This document shows, in pieces, positions 1-10,411 of a stretch of 64,000 nt of DNA. Source of the DNA: Canna indica. Its lineage: Eukaryota; Streptophyta; Magnoliopsida; Zingiberales; Cannaceae. The notes below the pieces were generated by a model. That model searched no databases and was not told where the DNA came from. It saw nothing but the letters and a program-made list of their open reading frames with translations. The position numbers were made by a program, and so were the translations under genes. Positions within the stretch are counted from its first letter, which is position 1; each line of letters begins with the position of its first letter. The DNA is taken from positions 84,965,501 through 85,029,500 of the forward strand of contig CP136890.1 in the NCBI GenBank assembly GCA_034359265.1. Reading direction: 5' to 3'.

Positions 1-1075
1 GGGTTGTGATTTCTCCAACCAAGTATAAATCCTTCATCTACATTATCTCCCATAGGTGGGAGAATCAAATGGGTCGTGACATACACATCGCGGGTAATTT
101 TTTATTTAATTTTCTGAAATTTATTTAATTTTAATTCATTATGCTAAATTACTTATTAAATTTATAATTTTTTATAGGGTATTATTTAAATCTCACATAC
201 CAGTATCGATATGATCTTGGAACGATGGATAGTTTGTTATATTCGCTTTGCAAGGTCATACAACGAATGTCGGCATCAACTGGAGAAGTGGCACAAGCTC
301 TAAATGAATCAAGATATTTTTGAGATTCAAGTGGCAATTTCGGAGATCCATTTGCAATGTCGTGCAGAGATTCTATGGATCCAGGTAGATATAATTTTTT
401 TTTCAATTTATTTATTAATGATAAAATTGGTAATCTCGTTATTAATATTAATTTTAAATCTATTGCAGTTGAATGGTGGTTATAATTTGGAACCAAAGCT
501 CCAACTCTTCGAAAGATTGCAACACGCATCCTCTCGCAAACCACATCATCAAGTGGATGCGAGAGGAATTGGTCGACCTTCACATTGATTCATACCAAGC
601 CGCACAACCGGCTTTCATATGCCCGATTAGATAAGCTAGTATACGTTCATTACAACATGCGGCTTCGATTGCGGGCATTACAAAACGAAGATAAAGAGAT
701 TCAACATGTAGATCCGTTCGATGTCGAGTTTGTCCAAGGCGATGCAGACCTGATAATTGATTGGTGGAGTGCAATGGAGAGCGATCAACCTCTTCTTGAT
801 GAACCAGGCGAACCACCTCGGCCTTCAGCAATTATATCTGATGTACTTGAGTTTGAGAGCCAACCAGAAGACATGGCCATTACTCCATTGGACTCTCAAC
901 GAATTCGGCAAACAAGACGCCTATCCAAATCGGACTCTCCATCTTCCCAATCAAAGGGAAAAAAGAAGGCAACACCTTCAAAGGCAAAAGGCAAAACCAA
1001 AGGTAAACAACCAATTGATCCTTTGGATGCGATTGTAGAAGCAGAAGATGACGAAGAAGACACGTCTTCTAGAAT
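1..1075 (+). pseudogene. hAT transposase, C-terminal exons with dimerisation domain
   Basis: Three exons can be read. Exon one runs from the window start to 93 (ends WENQMGRDIHIA, donor GT at 94). Exon two is 178-384 (GYYLN, then YQYRYDLGT and MSCRDSMDP). Exon three starts at 469 and reads EWWL, then LSQTTSSSGCERNWSTF, LIHTKPHNRLSYARL and LVYVHYNMRLR. This is the hAT C-terminal dimerisation domain (PF05699) of a BED/DUF659-type transposase, which would cut and paste DNA in the nucleus. A TAA at 483-485 interrupts exon three just after EWWL. A basic serine/lysine tract and an acidic tail follow. Around 1065-1095 the reading passes into CACTA tnp2 sequence; the exact junction is not resolved. 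The rest of the tail is at 10331. It is a dead copy. Confidence 0.8.
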
Positions 1076-1351
1076 ATACAGTGTTATAATGATTATTTTG
1101 TCAATGGATATAAATTTCACACACTTGAATATTCATCTACAAAATAGACTATGAATGCCGGGGTCTGCGTCAAAGGGACAACGTATGCTGAATGTGATGT
1201 TGACTTTTACGGACTATTGGAAGAAGTCATTGAATTGTAATTTTTCGGATGTAAATCAGTTGTCCTTTTTAAATGTCATTGGTTCGATACAAGCGATAAG
1301 GGCATGAGAGTTCATCCAAAGTATAATTAACAACTGGTCGAGGTCAATTAC
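1075..1351 (+). pseudogene. CACTA-O tnp2 fragment, left part (DUF4216 region)
   Basis: The sequence matches the DUF4216 region of the tnp2 genes in CACTA-1 and CACTA-2. Frames read GYKFHT-like, then MNAGVCVKGTTYAECDVDF, then HWFDTSDKGMRVHPKY. A stop (GAATTGTAA) occurs in the FGLK-equivalent region near 1240 and another in TATAATTAA near 1330. The reading breaks at the CACTA-1 insertion and resumes at 7652 with the codons that follow in the homologues. The DUF4216 domain has no assigned catalytic role. Confidence 0.75.
1349..1351. repeat. Target site duplication TAC (left) of CACTA-1
   Basis: TAC directly precedes the left TIR and is repeated at 7649-7651 after the right TIR. The flanks rejoin to a continuous DUF4216 reading. 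Confidence 0.92.
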
Positions 1352-1362
1352 CACTACTAGAA

Positions 1363-1600
1363 ATTCAGTCTTCAGCAACGGCTATCAGCAACGGCAGCTC
1401 AAGCCGTAGCTATTTGCAACGACATTCTTACGGCCGCTCGAGCCGTTGCTGATGATGTTAATTATCAGCAACGGCTTTCTAACGGACAAGTGAGCCGTTG
1501 CGGATGATAACTTATTAGCAACGGCGTGCTAACGGACAAGTGAGCCGTTGCTGATGATAACTTATTAGCAACGACTTTCTAACGGGCGAGTGAGTCGTTG
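1363..1600. repeat. 5' subterminal repeats of CACTA-1
   Basis: The motif AGCAACGGCT and its complement AGCCGTTGCTGAT recur in both orientations. In known CACTA elements such clustered short motifs are bound by TnpA-type proteins to pair the ends. The matching 3' block is at 7373-7636. Some copies have drifted (ACGACTTTC, GAGTCGTTG). Confidence 0.88.
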
Positions 1601-1608
1601 CTGATAAG

Positions 1609-1616
1609 TTTATATA
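1609..1616 (+). promoter_or_regulatory. TATA box of the CACTA-1 transposase promoter
   Basis: TTTATATA lies directly after the last subterminal repeat and before the GC-rich leader. The equivalent position in CACTA-2 (26913-26920) is TTTATAAA, and the inverted 5' end near 32985 has TATATAAA. The conserved placement supports a core promoter. Confidence 0.65.
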
Positions 1617-1619
1617 GGG

Positions 1620-1940
1620 CACGCAGTCGCGCCCGACCCTTCTTCCTCCCGCTGCTGCCGCCGCCGCCTCCTCCTGCTCCCGCCTGTCACCGCCGCTGCC
1701 GACGCCGACGCCGACGCTTCCTCCTCCCGCTGCCGACGCTGACATTTTCAGGTATACCTCGCCGGCCGGTCGTCTCTTCCCGTTGCGGCCGGCGGGAAAT
1801 CCGACCGAAACCCTAAAAATAGGGTTTCGGCCGGCGGCGGTCGGCCGATGGCCGCCGCCGGACCTTGTACAGTGGCCGGACAGTGTGTTCGGCCACTGTA
1901 CGTCGGCGCCGGAGTCCACCTGACTCCGGCGCCGGAATTT
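1620..1940 (+). promoter_or_regulatory. GC-rich leader of CACTA-1 with two conserved hairpins
   Basis: A strongly GC-rich block contains two inverted repeats. At 1805-1830 an 11-base arm starting CCGAAACCCTA is mirrored around AAAA; each arm holds a telobox-like AAACCCTA. At 1867-1901 the arms GTACAGTGGCCG and CGGCCACTGTAC flank a short loop. Both are kept in CACTA-2 (about 27104-27200) and in the inverted copy (about 32700-32793). Opposite-strand ORFs here are composition artefacts. The function is unknown; leader structure or a host-factor site is possible. Confidence 0.6.
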
Positions 1941-2046
1941 GCAGATTAATATATAATTTTTTATTGTTTTTAATTGTTAATTAATTATTTAATTAATTGT
2001 TTAATTTGTTAGATTAATTAATCGGGTTTAGATTAATTTCGGAATT

Positions 2047-2202
2047 GTCCACTTCGGACGCGCGCCGAAATCGTCCACTTCGGACGCGGGCCGAAATCGT
2101 CCACTTCGGACGCGGGCCGAAATCGTCCACTTCGGACGCGGGCCGGAATCGTCCACTTCGGACGCGCGCCGGAATCGTCCACTTCGGACGCGCGCCGGAA
2201 TC
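2047..2202. repeat. 26-bp tandem array, six units
   Basis: Six head-to-tail units begin GTCCACTTCGGACGC and vary at GCGCC/GGGCC and at GAAATC/GGAATC. A seventh partial unit diverges at 2207. CACTA-2 has kept only part of one unit, the inverted 5' end about three, and CACTA-3 two decayed units (about 46388-46430). Each unit contains the palindrome-like CCACTTCGG/CCGAAGTGG core. Confidence 0.9.
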
Positions 2203-2676
2203 GTCCAATATGGACTCTAACTGTCTCGAAACATTTAGAAAATAATCATGCATCCGACGAGTTCATATGTTTCACGTACGCATCGACGAGTCGGATATGA
2301 TTTAGCAAAACCTTAGATCCGTTCGGGGATTGTATGTTCGTGTAAAAGAAGTAGATGATCTTTTATACGACGTACAATTCTTGAATTGTCCCTGATTGGA
2401 CAATTTAGGAATATAGTTATTTGTACTGCACTTACGTTTTTATTTTAACTGTTAACTAATTATTCTAAATTTCGGCAACATCTCTCTTGTTGTCCGATAC
2501 GCGCCCAGATGATATGCGTATTCGGAGAACTGTAGGGAGATGCTGCCGAAATTTAGAATGAAGTTAATGGTTAAAATAAGTACTTAGTGCAATATAAATA
2601 ACATAAATTCCGAATGGAATAGGACAATCTCACCTAAATACATTAACCAAAGAAATTGTCATTGATTGACAGAATC

Positions 2677-5473
2677 ATGTCGGCTGATCGAAGTTGGATG
2701 TACCGATGTCTTGATCGTGGAGCTTTAACTAATGAGTTTCGATTAGGCGTAACGTACTTCCTAAATTTTGCCTATTCGAATCGGAATTTCGTTAGCATGG
2801 GTGATCAAATCCGATGTCCGTGCCGCATTTGTTCAAATGGACGATTTTTGGATCGAAAGACTGTCACTCTGCATCTATATACCAAAGGATTTGCACCAAG
2901 ATATTTTCTATGGACTTGTCACAGGGAGTCACGCGAAGTCAAGACGTCGAGCAATCCTATCGTTCAGACATATGGTGAATCTTCCTCTACTGGTGCTTCT
3001 TCATCCAGTCAATGTAATCCCTATAGAACTATGATACTTGATAGTCTTGGGGGTCAATTCCACATGAATGATAATGTTGATCGGCCAGTTCTTCAGACAT
3101 CAGTCCCACCAGATACTACAGCGGTTGATATCACAGAAGTACAAACTGCGGTAGAGATTGAATTACCGAATAAAGAAGCTGCAGAATTTTACGAGATGTT
3201 GAAAGCTGCCGATGAACCTTTGTATGAGAATTGTCCTAAATACACTCGGTTTTCAGCAATGACACAACTCCTAAACATCAAGGCCGATTGTAATATCAGC
3301 GGGGTTGCGTATGATCGGATTGCAGGATTGATTAATGGAATGCTGCCTACTGATAACAAGTTTGAGCCAACTTTTTATAAGACTAAAAAGCTAATGAGAA
3401 AATTGGGGCTTGGGTACGAAAAAATACACGCGTGCCAAAATAACTGCATTTTATATTATAAAGAAAATGTGCAGTTGGATAAATGCCCTGTATGTCAACA
3501 TCCTCATTACAAGGAGAAGAAATCGGCCCGACAGAAAAATATCCCGTTTAAGGTGCTTCGGTATTTTCCACTAACACCGAGACTTCAAAGATTATTCATG
3601 TCGGAAAAGATAGCCCCCTACATGAGTTGGCATGCAAGAAGTCGTGATGATACAGTAATGACTCATCCATCTGACAGTGAAGCATGGAAACATTTGGATA
3701 CATGTTATCCTTCATTTGCTAGGGATACTAGAAATATCAGATTGGGATTGTGCACAGATGGTTTTAATCCGTTTGGACATTCTGCAACTCCTTATTCAGT
3801 TTGGCCAGTGCTGCTGACAGTTTATAATTTGTCACCGTCAATGTGCATGAAAGATGAAAATACTTTGTAAAAGACCAGAGTTGGAGTTACAAGAGGTCAA
3901 CGGACGATATATAAAACCGAAGGCCCCATATGTGTTAAATAAACAACAGATCAAAGATGTTTGTCAATGGGTAAAAGAACTCAGATTACCCGATGGATAT
4001 GCTTCAAACTTATCTCGATGTGTGAACGTCGATGATTGCAAAATATCAGGGATGAAGAGCCATGATTGTCATGTATTCATGCAGAGATTACTTCCGATCG
4101 CACTTCCGAATGCAGAGATTGACTGAATTAAGTATGTTTTTTAGAAACATCTGTGCAAATGTCCTTCGAGTCGAAGATATATCAACACTTGAAAATAATA
4201 TTGTTGAAATCATATGCAAGCTGGAGCAGTTTTTCCCTCCTACATTTTTTGACTCGATGGAGCATCTACCGATACACTTGGCATACGAGGCACGAGTTGG
4301 TGGCCCCGTTCAATATCGGTGGATGTACTTATTTGAAAGATACATGAATCGTCTGAAGAAAAAACTAAAGAACATCGCAGCTTTTGAAGGATCAATATCT
4401 GAATCGTATATCATCCAAGAAATTTCAACATTCTGCTCATTTTACTTTGAATCGACAGTACAGACAAGATTTGATCGTCTTCCACGTAACGACGACGGGG
4501 GTGTTCGACATTCAGATGGACGTTTAAATATATTTTGTCACTCTGGTCGTGCTTTTGGTTCTCGTCCATCTCGACACTTAAGTGAGGAAGAGTATCATTT
4601 GGCACACTTGTATGTATTACTCAATTGTCCAGAGATTGAACAATTCATTGAAATATTTGACATTGAGATGATGCAAAAATACTCTATTCACAACGATCAA
4701 GAATTGGAGAGATTACGGAATCGTGATTTCCCTACTTGGATTCAGACTTACAGCAAAGATCACAGAGCTGAAATAGATGAAAGAATATTTGAGTTTGTTA
4801 GTGGATCGTCGCGACTTGTGTCGTGCTATAGCGGATATTTTGTTAATGGGTATAAATTTCACACGGTTGAATATTCATTTACAAAGAAGACGATGAATGC
4901 TGGGTCTGTGTGAAAGGGACAACCTATGTTGAATGTTATATGGATTTTTATGGACTGGTGGAAGAAGTGAAAGAGTTGCACTACTTCGGCTTAAAATCAG
5001 TGATCCTATTTAGATGTCATTGGTTCGATACAACAGAAAGGGGCATGAAAGTTCATCCAAAATACAAACTTGTTGAGGTTAATTACAAATTGAAATTGGC
5101 AGCAAATGAGCCTTTTATATTGGCATCACAAGCCGAACAAGTATATTACGCGAAGTATCCGGCTCAAAATAAAGATAGAGCAGATTGGCGTGTAGTCTGT
5201 AAGACAAAAGGTAGAGGAAAAATTGATCCGATAGTAGGAGAAAATGTGCTGATACCTGATATGACACATGGTTTCTATCAAGAAGATGATCCTCCTGCTG
5301 TAGATCATATTATTCCAATACTCGAGGATGCAGACACAACGTCAATTCAATTAGAAGTTGAATATGTCGATGATGATGATGATCATGAAATTGAGGAAGC
5401 TGGAGATGAAGAAGATGAAGAAGAGGAAGAAGAGGAAGAATTCAAAGACTATTATTCAGATGATGAGGAATAA
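2677..5473 (+). pseudogene. CACTA-1 tnp2-type transposase, core-deleted and frameshifted
   Basis: The ATG at 2677 (MSADRSWMYR) opens a Transpos_assoc domain (PF13963; CPCRIC and YFLWTC visible), followed by the N-terminal Tnp2 part (PF02992; CPVCQHPHYK, RYFPLTPRLQRL, GLCTDGFNPFG). After MCMKDE at about 3856 the frame is lost. A deletion joins directly to KILCKRPELELQEVNG, removing the central catalytic stretch. A second break at about 4102 replaces the LLPDNIWGS-equivalent codons with a 17-base filler. The DUF4218 region (HLPIHLAYEARVGGPVQYRW) and DUF4216 (YVECYMDF, HWFDTTERGMKVHPKY) follow, with a one-G deletion near 4902 (GCTGGGTC against GCTGGGGTC in CACTA-2). The tail is a run of Asp and Glu. 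The element is non-autonomous. Confidence 0.9.
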
Positions 5474-5548
5474 TTGTAAAGTATATATTTTATTAAATAT
5501 ATCTCTACTATTTATACAATAATCTGATTATATGTCTGTTCGACAGAT

Positions 5549-7087
5549 ATTTCTGGTCGTGGTTATCGACGCAGGAGAGCTTCAGAGTCTTCGATCGGTG
5601 AGACTCCAGCACTTACTCATGCTGCTGATCCTCCTGTTGCTGATCCTCATGCCGATGATACTGCCGAGGCTAGTACATCCAGACGCAAGCGACCACGCGG
5701 GCCGAACAGGTGGCAGCCTCCACCAGCCACAGAGTCACGTAGATTAATTAGCGTGATTGGGGAGCGGTAATATATCATGAATTATTAATCATTACAAATT
5801 CATTATATCAGAATATAATATTAAAATTTATTTTTGTTGTGCAGGTTCGAGCAAGAAGAAGTGCCGAGGAGCATTTCTTCTACTATTCGACGATACATGC
5901 ACGGGGCATGGCCTACGTGGTCTCACGTGCCTAGCGAGCACGTCGACATGTTATGGCACGAGTTTGAGGCACGTATTTTTTTTTTTTTTTTACATGCATG
6001 GTGATTAATATTGGTACTGATATTATTATTTTGCAGGCTCGCTATACATGGGCCGAGGACCAAAGGCCCTTCATTTACGCTGCCTGGGAGGCTATTTCCC
6101 GGGCAAGGTACAACGGGCAGCTGGGGCAGGCTCGGTCCCAAGCGATGGCCCGAGCTGGGACCACTAACATCGCGGAGACTCGGGGATACGGCCCCGATTG
6201 GATTACTCTGGATATATGGGACCAGCTCGTGGGAATATGGTTGACGGATCGATGGCAGGAGGTTTCTCGGAATGCGGCTAGAAATCGCATGTCGGGGGGA
6301 GCAGCGCGTCACACCGGCGGCTCTGTTGCATTTGCAGTGCACGCGAACCGTATGGTAAGTATATCTTTTAATTATATATTTTATTTGTTACTATGTGTAC
6401 TAATTAATGTATTTGTTTTGTAAATATAGACGACGGTGTCGGATGACGGGACTGTCCAGCGACCCTCCCCGATGGCGGTGTTTGAGCGGACTCACCGTCG
6501 AGCACATGGGACGGGGCAGTACATCGACAACCGCGCTGCATACATTATGGTAACTATATATTTGTTTAAATTATTCATTATATATTTATAATTTAAGTTT
6601 TATGATAAATATGAAACAAAAAATCAAACTCGAGTAGGAGACCTATATCCAGACGGTGGTGCAGCGCGGGGGTACCCCCGAGGACTTTGACGCAGCAACG
6701 TGGGTCGAGGCTGCAGGTGGCTGGGACCATGGCCGCGTATATGGCTTCGCAGATAGTGGTCATGCGCGAGCCGTACTAGGGCCACTTGGGGCACCGACCC
6801 CTCCGATCGCTGGTGAGCGGCCGTCCACCTCTTGATCCAGTTATGATCATAGTAGCAGAATAAGGACTCTAGAGGACACGGTTACGCGTCAGACTGAGAT
6901 AATGGAGCGCCAGAGTCAGATGATGGCGGATATACAAGCTATGCTACGCAACATGTCAGGTCATCCCGAAGCAGGGATCTCTTCGGCATCATCTAATCCA
7001 TCATCCTCGAGTCAGTCCACGTCGGTGTACACTCAAGCACTCCAGACCCCGCCATATGATCCAGGCCATCCTCCATCGTCATCGTGA
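5549..7087 (+). pseudogene. CACTA-1 TnpA-like gene (Transposase_24), five exons
   Basis: Exons are about 5549-5766, 5845-5968, 6037-6354, 6430-6549 and 6638-7087. Exons three to five carry the Ptta/En/Spm Transposase_24 signature (PF03004): TRGYGPDWITLDIWDQL, RMSGGAARHTGG, then MAVFERTHRR and HGRVYGFADSGHARAVLG. A C-terminal coiled-coil-like stretch (EIMERQSQMMADIQAML) follows. TnpA-type proteins bind the subterminal repeats. Three defects are visible. The start codon at 5549 is ATT where CACTA-2 has ATG. The second intron begins GC (5969) instead of GT. Exon five has a TGA at 6833-6835 where CACTA-2 reads AGA. Confidence 0.85.
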
Positions 7088-7372
7088 GATTTTGTTTATA
7101 TTGACTTTGTTATTGAGATATTGAACTTGTTTAATTTATATTGACTTTGTTACTGAGATATTGATACTTCAATTTTGCATTTAAATTGTTTTTATACTAT
7201 CGTGGATAATTATCAATATAAATATAATTGTTTTGATGTATATCTTGGTGTGTTTGTGATGTGTGAATGAATGTGTGTATGAGTGTATGGGTGTGTGAGT
7301 TATGTATTAGATAATGTATCAATGTATCAATGGAAATTTGGAATTTGGAATTTTTTCGTTACCAGGTTCACA

Positions 7373-7648
7373 TCATCAGCAACGGCTTTCCCACCGCCGT
7401 CCGTGGGAAAGCCGTTGCTAAAAGTGTATCGAAAGCCGTTATTGATGACCTACAGCAACGGCTTAGCGACGAGATTTTACTAACGGCGTTGCTACGGACT
7501 CAGCGGCCGTTGCGGATCCGTTGCTAAGTTATCAGCAATGCGATTTTGTGCCACGGCTCCATTGCAACGGCTCGGCCGTTGCTGATGCTTTTCAGCAACG
7601 GCTCAGCAACGGCATCAGCCGTTGCTGATGCCCATTTTTCTAGTAGTG
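7373..7648. repeat. 3' subterminal repeats and right TIR of CACTA-1
   Basis: About ten copies of AGCAACGGCT or AGCCGTTGCTGAT in both orientations run up to the terminal TTTCTAGTAGTG. The order and spacing resemble 32087-32442 of CACTA-2. Confidence 0.88.
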
Positions 7649-8052
7649 TACAAATCAAAATTGGCTTCAAATGAGCCATTTATATTGGCATCTCAAGTTG
7701 AACAAGTATATTATATGCAATATCTATCTCGAAAGAAAGATATGGCAGATTGGCGTGTAGTCTGTAAGACTAAACCAGAGGAAAAATTGATCCGATAATT
7801 AGAGAGAATGAGCCAGCAGATGACTTCTATCAAGAAGAAGATCCTTCCGAAGTGGAACGAGTTAGTCCAATACTCGAGGATGATGACACAAAGTTAGTTC
7901 AATTGGAAATAGAATACGTTGATGACGACGATAATAAAGTTGAGGAAGGACAGAATGATGATGAGGGAGACGAAGAAGAATTTCAAGATTCCGATACAGA
8001 AGAACAAGAAGAAGAGTATTACATGGATGATGATAATGACGATGACGAATAA
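7649..8052 (+). pseudogene. CACTA-O tnp2 fragment, right part with acidic tail
   Basis: This continues the DUF4216 region broken at 1351: the sequence after the TSD matches the SKLAANEPFILASQAEQVYY stretch of CACTA-2 at DNA level. A frameshift occurs near 7775 (KTKPEEKLIR). The last part, from about 7852, is open to 8052 and ends in an Asp/Glu-rich tail, as in the other copies. It is dead sequence. Confidence 0.8.
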
Positions 8053-8137
8053 TTGTAAATGTGAAGTACATATTCAATTATTAAATATAACTATTAATCT
8101 ATTATATATAATCTAATTATATTAATTTTTTACAGTT

Positions 8138-9752
8138 ATAGTTCGAGATATCAGTTCTCGAGTAGGCATTCCTCGTAGGACCCCCCGACGATTATCACCC
8201 GCCTCACTTGTACACACTGACCCTTCGCCTTCCACCACCATCCCCCCACCTGATTCGTCCATCGTTCCCTCACCTGATCTGGCCACCATCCCTTCACCTT
8301 CGGCTACCATCCCTCCGCCACCCTCCGCAGATCCAGGACTGTCGTCTTCGAGACGTAGGCCACGAGGGCCTAACATAATTCTCCCTCCACCACTCGAGGG
8401 AGCACTGTGCAGAGCAGTTAGTGTGCGCAGAAGACGGTAAGTATATGCATTAATTATTTATTATAATTTATTTATTTTAAAATATCATATTATGAATTTA
8501 TATTTTGTGCAGATTTGAGTAAGAGGACATCCCTCGCACGATAACGGGGACGATCCGGAAGTTTATGCGCGGGGCGTGGCCTACATGGTCTCACGTGCCC
8601 CGTGAGCATATGGATTTATTGTGGCGGGAGTTCATGGTAAGTATATTTATTAAATTAATGTTAATGTTAAATATTCATCGGTAATAATAATATTTTTTGC
8701 AGGCTCATTATACATTGCCGGAGGACCAGACCACCTTTGTGGAGATTGCATGGGAGCGTGTTGCCCGCGCTTGCTATAACAGGATGCTTCAGCAGGCCCG
8801 TCAGACCGTGATGAGATGGCTGGGGGCCACACAGATAGGGTAGACTCGGGGATACGCCCCCGAGTGGATTCCTGGCCATGTGTGGGACCAGCTCGTTGAG
8901 CGGTGTGCCACACCTGAGTGGTAGGAGGTCTCCCGGACTACGTCGAGAAACCGCATGTCCAGGGGGGACGGCACGGACACGCGCCACACAGGTGGCTCCA
9001 TCTCTTTTGCAGTTCATGAGCGTCGTATGATAAGTATAATTTAATTAATTTTTAATTAAATTATATATTGTGTATAATGCTAATAATGTATTTGTTTTCT
9101 AATGTAAGACACATGTGACGAAGGACGGCATCGTCCAACGCCCGTCGATGATGGAGGTGTTTGAGCGCACCCACCGTCATCGACGAGGAGCGGGGGACTA
9201 CGTTGATAGCAGAGCCTCCATTATAATGGTAAGTATTTATATATGTCAATTTGATTTATAGAATTTTTATTTATAGTTTATATATATTTAAAATATAAAC
9301 ACGTCTAGGAAACTTACACGAGAATTGTGATCGAGCGTGGAGGGACACCAAAGGAGTTCGACGCATGAGCTTGGGTGGAGGCCATAGGTGGCTGGGAGCA
9401 TGGCCGTGTTTATGGCTTTGCAGACAATGGTCATGCACGCACCGTGCTCGGGCCACTTGGGGCACCGACCCCTCCAACTGCGGGTGAGCGGCCCTCAACA
9501 TCCCGAGCGCAGGACCAGAGTCGGATAGTGGCCATGGAGTCGGAGCTCATCCAGCAGAGGCTGGAGATGCAGGAGCAGAGGCGGGCGAATGACGAGTTGA
9601 GACAGACAATCCAGAACATGCAGACACTCATCACTCAGATTGCGTCTCACGCTGGGCTTCTACCGATGATGTCGCAGCCGTCGTCCTCCTCGACCCAATC
9701 GACGCTCCCGACCCAGTCGTTGTCGACTCCACTGCCTCCAACGAAGCCGTGA
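8138..9752 (+). pseudogene. CACTA-O TnpA-like gene (Transposase_24), degenerate
   Basis: This is the same five-exon layout as CACTA-1 but older. Exon one has a proline/serine-rich insert (8200-8340) and an ATA at 8138 where a start is expected. Exon two reads TTT GAG TAA, a stop. Exon three contains PEDQTTFVEIAWERVAR and TRGYAPEWIPGHVWDQL with two in-frame stops. Exon four (from about 9109) reads MEVFERTHRH. Exon five reads GGWEHGRVYGFADNGHARTVLG after a TGA near 9366. The C-terminus from 9535 (ESELIQQRLEMQEQRRANDE) is a probable coiled coil ending at 9752. Introns two and four keep GTAAGT donors. Confidence 0.8.
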
Positions 9753-10330
9753 GATTTTGATTAATTGTATTTTGTTTATATTTTGATACTTGGTTGTATA
9801 TAGATAATATTTTGATAATTGTTTGCCTCCGATTTGAGGTTGATATTGATGATATTTATGTAAAACTTGTATGTTTGGTTTCAAATGCATGTGTATGATA
9901 TTTTTTGATTGTAATATATGATTAAAAATAGTTTGTAGTCGATATATCATTGTATACAGGAGTTTACAAAATTTTTAGTTTTTTCAGTTACATGATACAA
10001 CTTTAGCCACGAGCTTACCCACGGTTCATCGTCACTAAGCCGTGGATGAAAGCTTATCATAAATGGCAGATGGTCTGGGCAGCACCAAATATCACGATTG
10101 CTAATAGTATCATCGACGGGACTGGGCCGTGGCTAATGGTTGGTATCAGTGACAGCTCTTGGAGCCGTCACTGATGATTACGTGTGACGACCGCGCTCGG
10201 CTATCACAACTTATCTGAGACGCGCTCATCAATGACGGCTTTTTACCACGGTTTGCACTGTCTGTGATATCTATCACCGATAGTTCAGCCATGGTTTAAG
10301 CCGTCGGTGATGACGATAATTCTAGTAGTG
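9753..10330 (+). repeat. 3' non-coding end and subterminal repeats of CACTA-O
   Basis: AT-rich sequence runs to about 10000. Inverted motifs of the CAGTGACGGCT / AGCCGTCACTGATG type then occupy 10060-10320, before the TCTAGTAGTG terminus at 10330. The motif differs from that of CACTA-1, so the two groups probably use different end-binding proteins. Confidence 0.7.
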
Positions 10331-10374
10331 ACGATCCCTCCGTTCATAGCAGTAGCAGCACACAAGACGGAGGA

Positions 10375-10411
<37 letters not shown>

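Larger units (their letters stand above)
1352..7648 (+). mobile_element. CACTA-1: complete-ended CACTA (En/Spm) element, 6297 bp
   Basis: It starts CACTACTAGAAA at 1352 and ends TTTCTAGTAGTG at 7648, so the 12-bp terminal repeats are perfect inverted copies. The 3-bp target duplication TAC is present at 1349-1351 and 7649-7651, as expected for CACTA. Removing the element rejoins the DUF4216 frame of CACTA-O. Inside are subterminal repeats, a GC-rich leader, a 26-bp array, a broken tnp2 gene and a broken five-exon Transposase_24 gene. It is very similar to CACTA-2, which suggests recent activity of the family in trans. Confidence 0.95.
1075..10330 (+). mobile_element. CACTA-O: 5'-truncated CACTA element inserted in the hAT transposase
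   Basis: Only the 3' part of the element is present: the end of tnp2 (1075-1351 and 7649-8052), a degenerate TnpA-like gene and a 3' terminus ending TCTAGTAGTG at 10330. Its subterminal repeats are of a CAGTGACGGCT style (10140-10320), so it belongs to a different subgroup from CACTA-1. Its 5' end is missing at the hAT junction, so no TSD can be read. CACTA-1 sits inside its tnp2 gene. Confidence 0.75.

Noticed and set aside
1805..1830. AAACCCTA repeats as a telomere relic
   Set aside because: Only one inverted pair occurs per leader and it is conserved between CACTA copies, so it is an element feature, not telomeric DNA.
1515..1919. Opposite-strand ORFs in the GC-rich CACTA leaders (also 26923-27216 and 32715-32987)
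   Set aside because: They are low-complexity Ala/Gly/Arg readings caused by GCC/GGC-rich DNA, overlap hairpins and have no domain.
1061..10335. ACG as the target duplication of CACTA-O
   Set aside because: ACG occurs near both sides, but the left copy is not next to a TIR and the hAT reading frame would not be restored.
10374..10409. (GAT)n and the Asp/Glu runs at tnp2 ends as calcium-binding or histone-chaperone genes
   Set aside because: They are low-complexity acidic tails of transposase genes.
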